DNA of 6,440 nucleotides, from contig JAJYSO010000106.1 of NCBI GenBank assembly GCA_021793535.1, forward strand, positions 1-6,440, in the 5' to 3' direction. Below are positions 5,188 to 6,440 of the stretch, in pieces. The notes beneath the pieces were generated by a model. That model was not told the DNA's origin and made no database searches. It worked only from the letters and a program-made list of their open reading frames with translations. Source of the stretch: Bacteroidota bacterium (GTDB taxonomy: Bacteria; Bacteroidota; Bacteroidia; Flavobacteriales; Flavobacteriaceae). The translations under genes were made by a program, and so were the position numbers. Each line of letters starts with the position of its first letter. Position 1 is the first letter of the stretch.

Positions 5188-6417
5188 TTACTCTTCCTCC
5201 TTAAATTCGAGCGTATCATATTCCGGATACAAAAAATCATTATACGGATACCGGGTAATGTGTATTTTTCGAACCGCTTGATATACCTGTTTTCGGAATT
5301 CCTCTATATTTTCTTCTTCCAAGGCCGAGATAAAGAGTGCCTGACCATCAGCTCTACTCATCCATGTTTTTTTCCATTCCTCCAAAGAATAATTTGCTTT
5401 TGTACGTTCGGTCACCAGATCGTCCTCGTCAATTTCTTCCGCTTTATAGACATCGATCTTGTTAAAAACCATCAGGGTAGGTTTATCTTTACTTTCGATC
5501 TCATCTAAAATTTTGTTGACGGAATCAATATGGTCTTCAAAACTGGGATGAGATATATCAACCACATGCAGTAATAAATCTGCCTCTCGCACCTCATCTA
5601 GCGTAGATTTAAAGGATTCCACCAACTGAGTAGGTAACTTGCGAATGAACCCGACGGTATCGGTCAACAAAAAAGGAAGGTTGCGGATGACTACCTTTCT
5701 AACGGTTGTATCCAAAGTAGCAAAGAGCTTATTTTCAGCAAAAACATCACTTTTACTGATCAAATTCATCAATGTCGATTTCCCGACGTTTGTATACCCA
5801 ACCAATGCTACCCGAATCAAACTCCCCCTATTCCCTCGTTGAACAGCCATTTGTTTGTCTATGGTAGCCAGCTTTTCTTTAAGTCTTGTAATTCGGTCCC
5901 TGACAATCCGACGGTCTGTTTCGATCTCCCGCTCTCCTGGTCCACGCATCCCAATCCCTCCACGCTGTCGTTCCAAGTGAGTCCATAATCCTGCCAATCG
6001 CGGCATCAGGTATTCATATTGTGCCAATTCGACTTGTGTTCTCGCATAACTTGTTTTGGCCCGTTGTGCAAAAATATCAAGAATAAGGTAGGTGCGGTCC
6101 ATCACCTTGCACTTTAAAATACGTTCAATATTTTTTTGTTGGGCCGGCGTCAATTCATCATCGAAAATAACGGTATCTACCTCATGTGCCTCCACAAAAT
6201 CTCGAACTTTTTCCATTTTTCCAGATCCAATAAAGGTCTTAGGGTTTGGCGTGGTCAATTTTTGGGTAAAACGCTTTAAGACCCTTCCCCCGGCAGTATA
6301 GGTTAGAAATTCCAACTCATCCAAATACTCCTCCAATTTTTCCTCAGATTGTACTTGAGTGATAATACCAATCAATATGGATTTCTCGTAAATCGTCTTT
6401 TTTTGTACCTCAATCAT
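5188..6417 (-). CDS. hflX: Ribosome-associated GTPase HflX
   Basis: HflX is a translation-factor-class GTPase that binds the 50S subunit and in studied bacteria splits stalled or stressed ribosomes. The 409 residues are close to the usual length. The N-terminal HflX domain contains TFIGSGK (61-67) and VIFDDELTPAQQ (83-94). A helical linker follows, with the hallmark glycine-rich RGGIGMRGPGE (152-162). The G domain shows G1 GYTNVGKS (207-214), switch I near LFATLDTT (231-238), G3 DTVGF (253-257), G4 NKID (319-322) and G5 SAL (364-366). A short acidic C-terminal tail ends the protein. All nucleotide-binding motifs are intact, so it should be an active GTPase. The ATG is preceded by only 23 bases in the window; an AGGAAA about 13 nt upstream is a possible weak ribosome site, and the promoter is out of view. 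Confidence 0.96.
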   Translation of the reverse strand: MIEVQKKTIYEKSILIGIITQVQSEEKLEEYLDELEFLTYTAGGRVLKRFTQKLTTPNPKTFIGSGKMEKVRDFVEAHEVDTVIFDDELTPAQQKNIERILKCKVMDRTYLILDIFAQRAKTSYARTQVELAQYEYLMPRLAGLWTHLERQRGGIGMRGPGEREIETDRRIVRDRITRLKEKLATIDKQMAVQRGNRGSLIRVALVGYTNVGKSTLMNLISKSDVFAENKLFATLDTTVRKVVIRNLPFLLTDTVGFIRKLPTQLVESFKSTLDEVREADLLLHVVDISHPSFEDHIDSVNKILDEIESKDKPTLMVFNKIDVYKAEEIDEDDLVTERTKANYSLEEWKKTWMSRADGQALFISALEEENIEEFRKQVYQAVRKIHITRYPYNDFLYPEYDTLEFKEEE

Positions 6418-6440
6418 ATAACTTTTTATTTCCTGTTTAT

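Noticed and set aside
5260..6301. Plus-strand frames antisense to hflX
   Set aside because: Shadows of an intact HflX coding sequence; no independent support.

Overview
The window looks like chromosomal DNA of a marine-type Flavobacteriia (Bacteroidota) member. The evidence is moderate-to-low GC, the short flavobacterial form of arginine decarboxylase, a bacterial deoxyhypusine-synthase-like protein, start codons without strong Shine-Dalgarno sites, and a TAnnTTTG-type promoter element. I see no mobile element, CRISPR array, tRNA or rRNA.

Layout. Positions 1-286 hold no recognisable gene. This stretch contains several small repeats and dyads and is best read as the upstream region of a plus-strand polyamine operon. 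The operon has three genes: arginine decarboxylase (287-1687, TTG start), an agmatinase/ureohydrolase (1677-2615) and a deoxyhypusine-synthase-like protein (2605-3579). Each junction is an 11-nt overlap, and the two overlaps are identical (ATGACAACTAA). A hairpin terminator at 3605-3638 separates the operon from a convergent minus-strand aspartokinase gene (lysC, 3676-4989). Upstream of lysC is a 198-nt gap (4990-5187), then a minus-strand GTPase gene, hflX (5188-6417), whose start lies just inside the right edge.

How the genes work together. Decarboxylation of arginine to agmatine and hydrolysis of agmatine to putrescine and urea are adjacent steps. The third enzyme belongs to a family that transfers an aminobutyl group from a polyamine, so it probably makes homospermidine or a related product, or modifies an unknown acceptor. 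Its catalytic Lys is present, but several residues that bind spermidine in the human enzyme appear changed. Aspartokinase starts the Lys/Thr/Met pathway. HflX is a ribosome-associated GTPase and is not obviously connected to the others.

The most interesting non-coding signal is the hflX-lysC gap. A strong intrinsic-terminator hairpin (5006-5035) ends only about 19 nt before the lysC start codon, while the best promoter-like element lies upstream of it. Between them are a possible Lys-rich leader peptide whose stop codon falls in a segment complementary to the 5' side of the terminator, and a second short ATG frame that stops at the first base pairs of the hairpin. Together these fit a transcription attenuator of lysC. 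This is inference from sequence; the simpler alternative is that the hairpin only terminates hflX.
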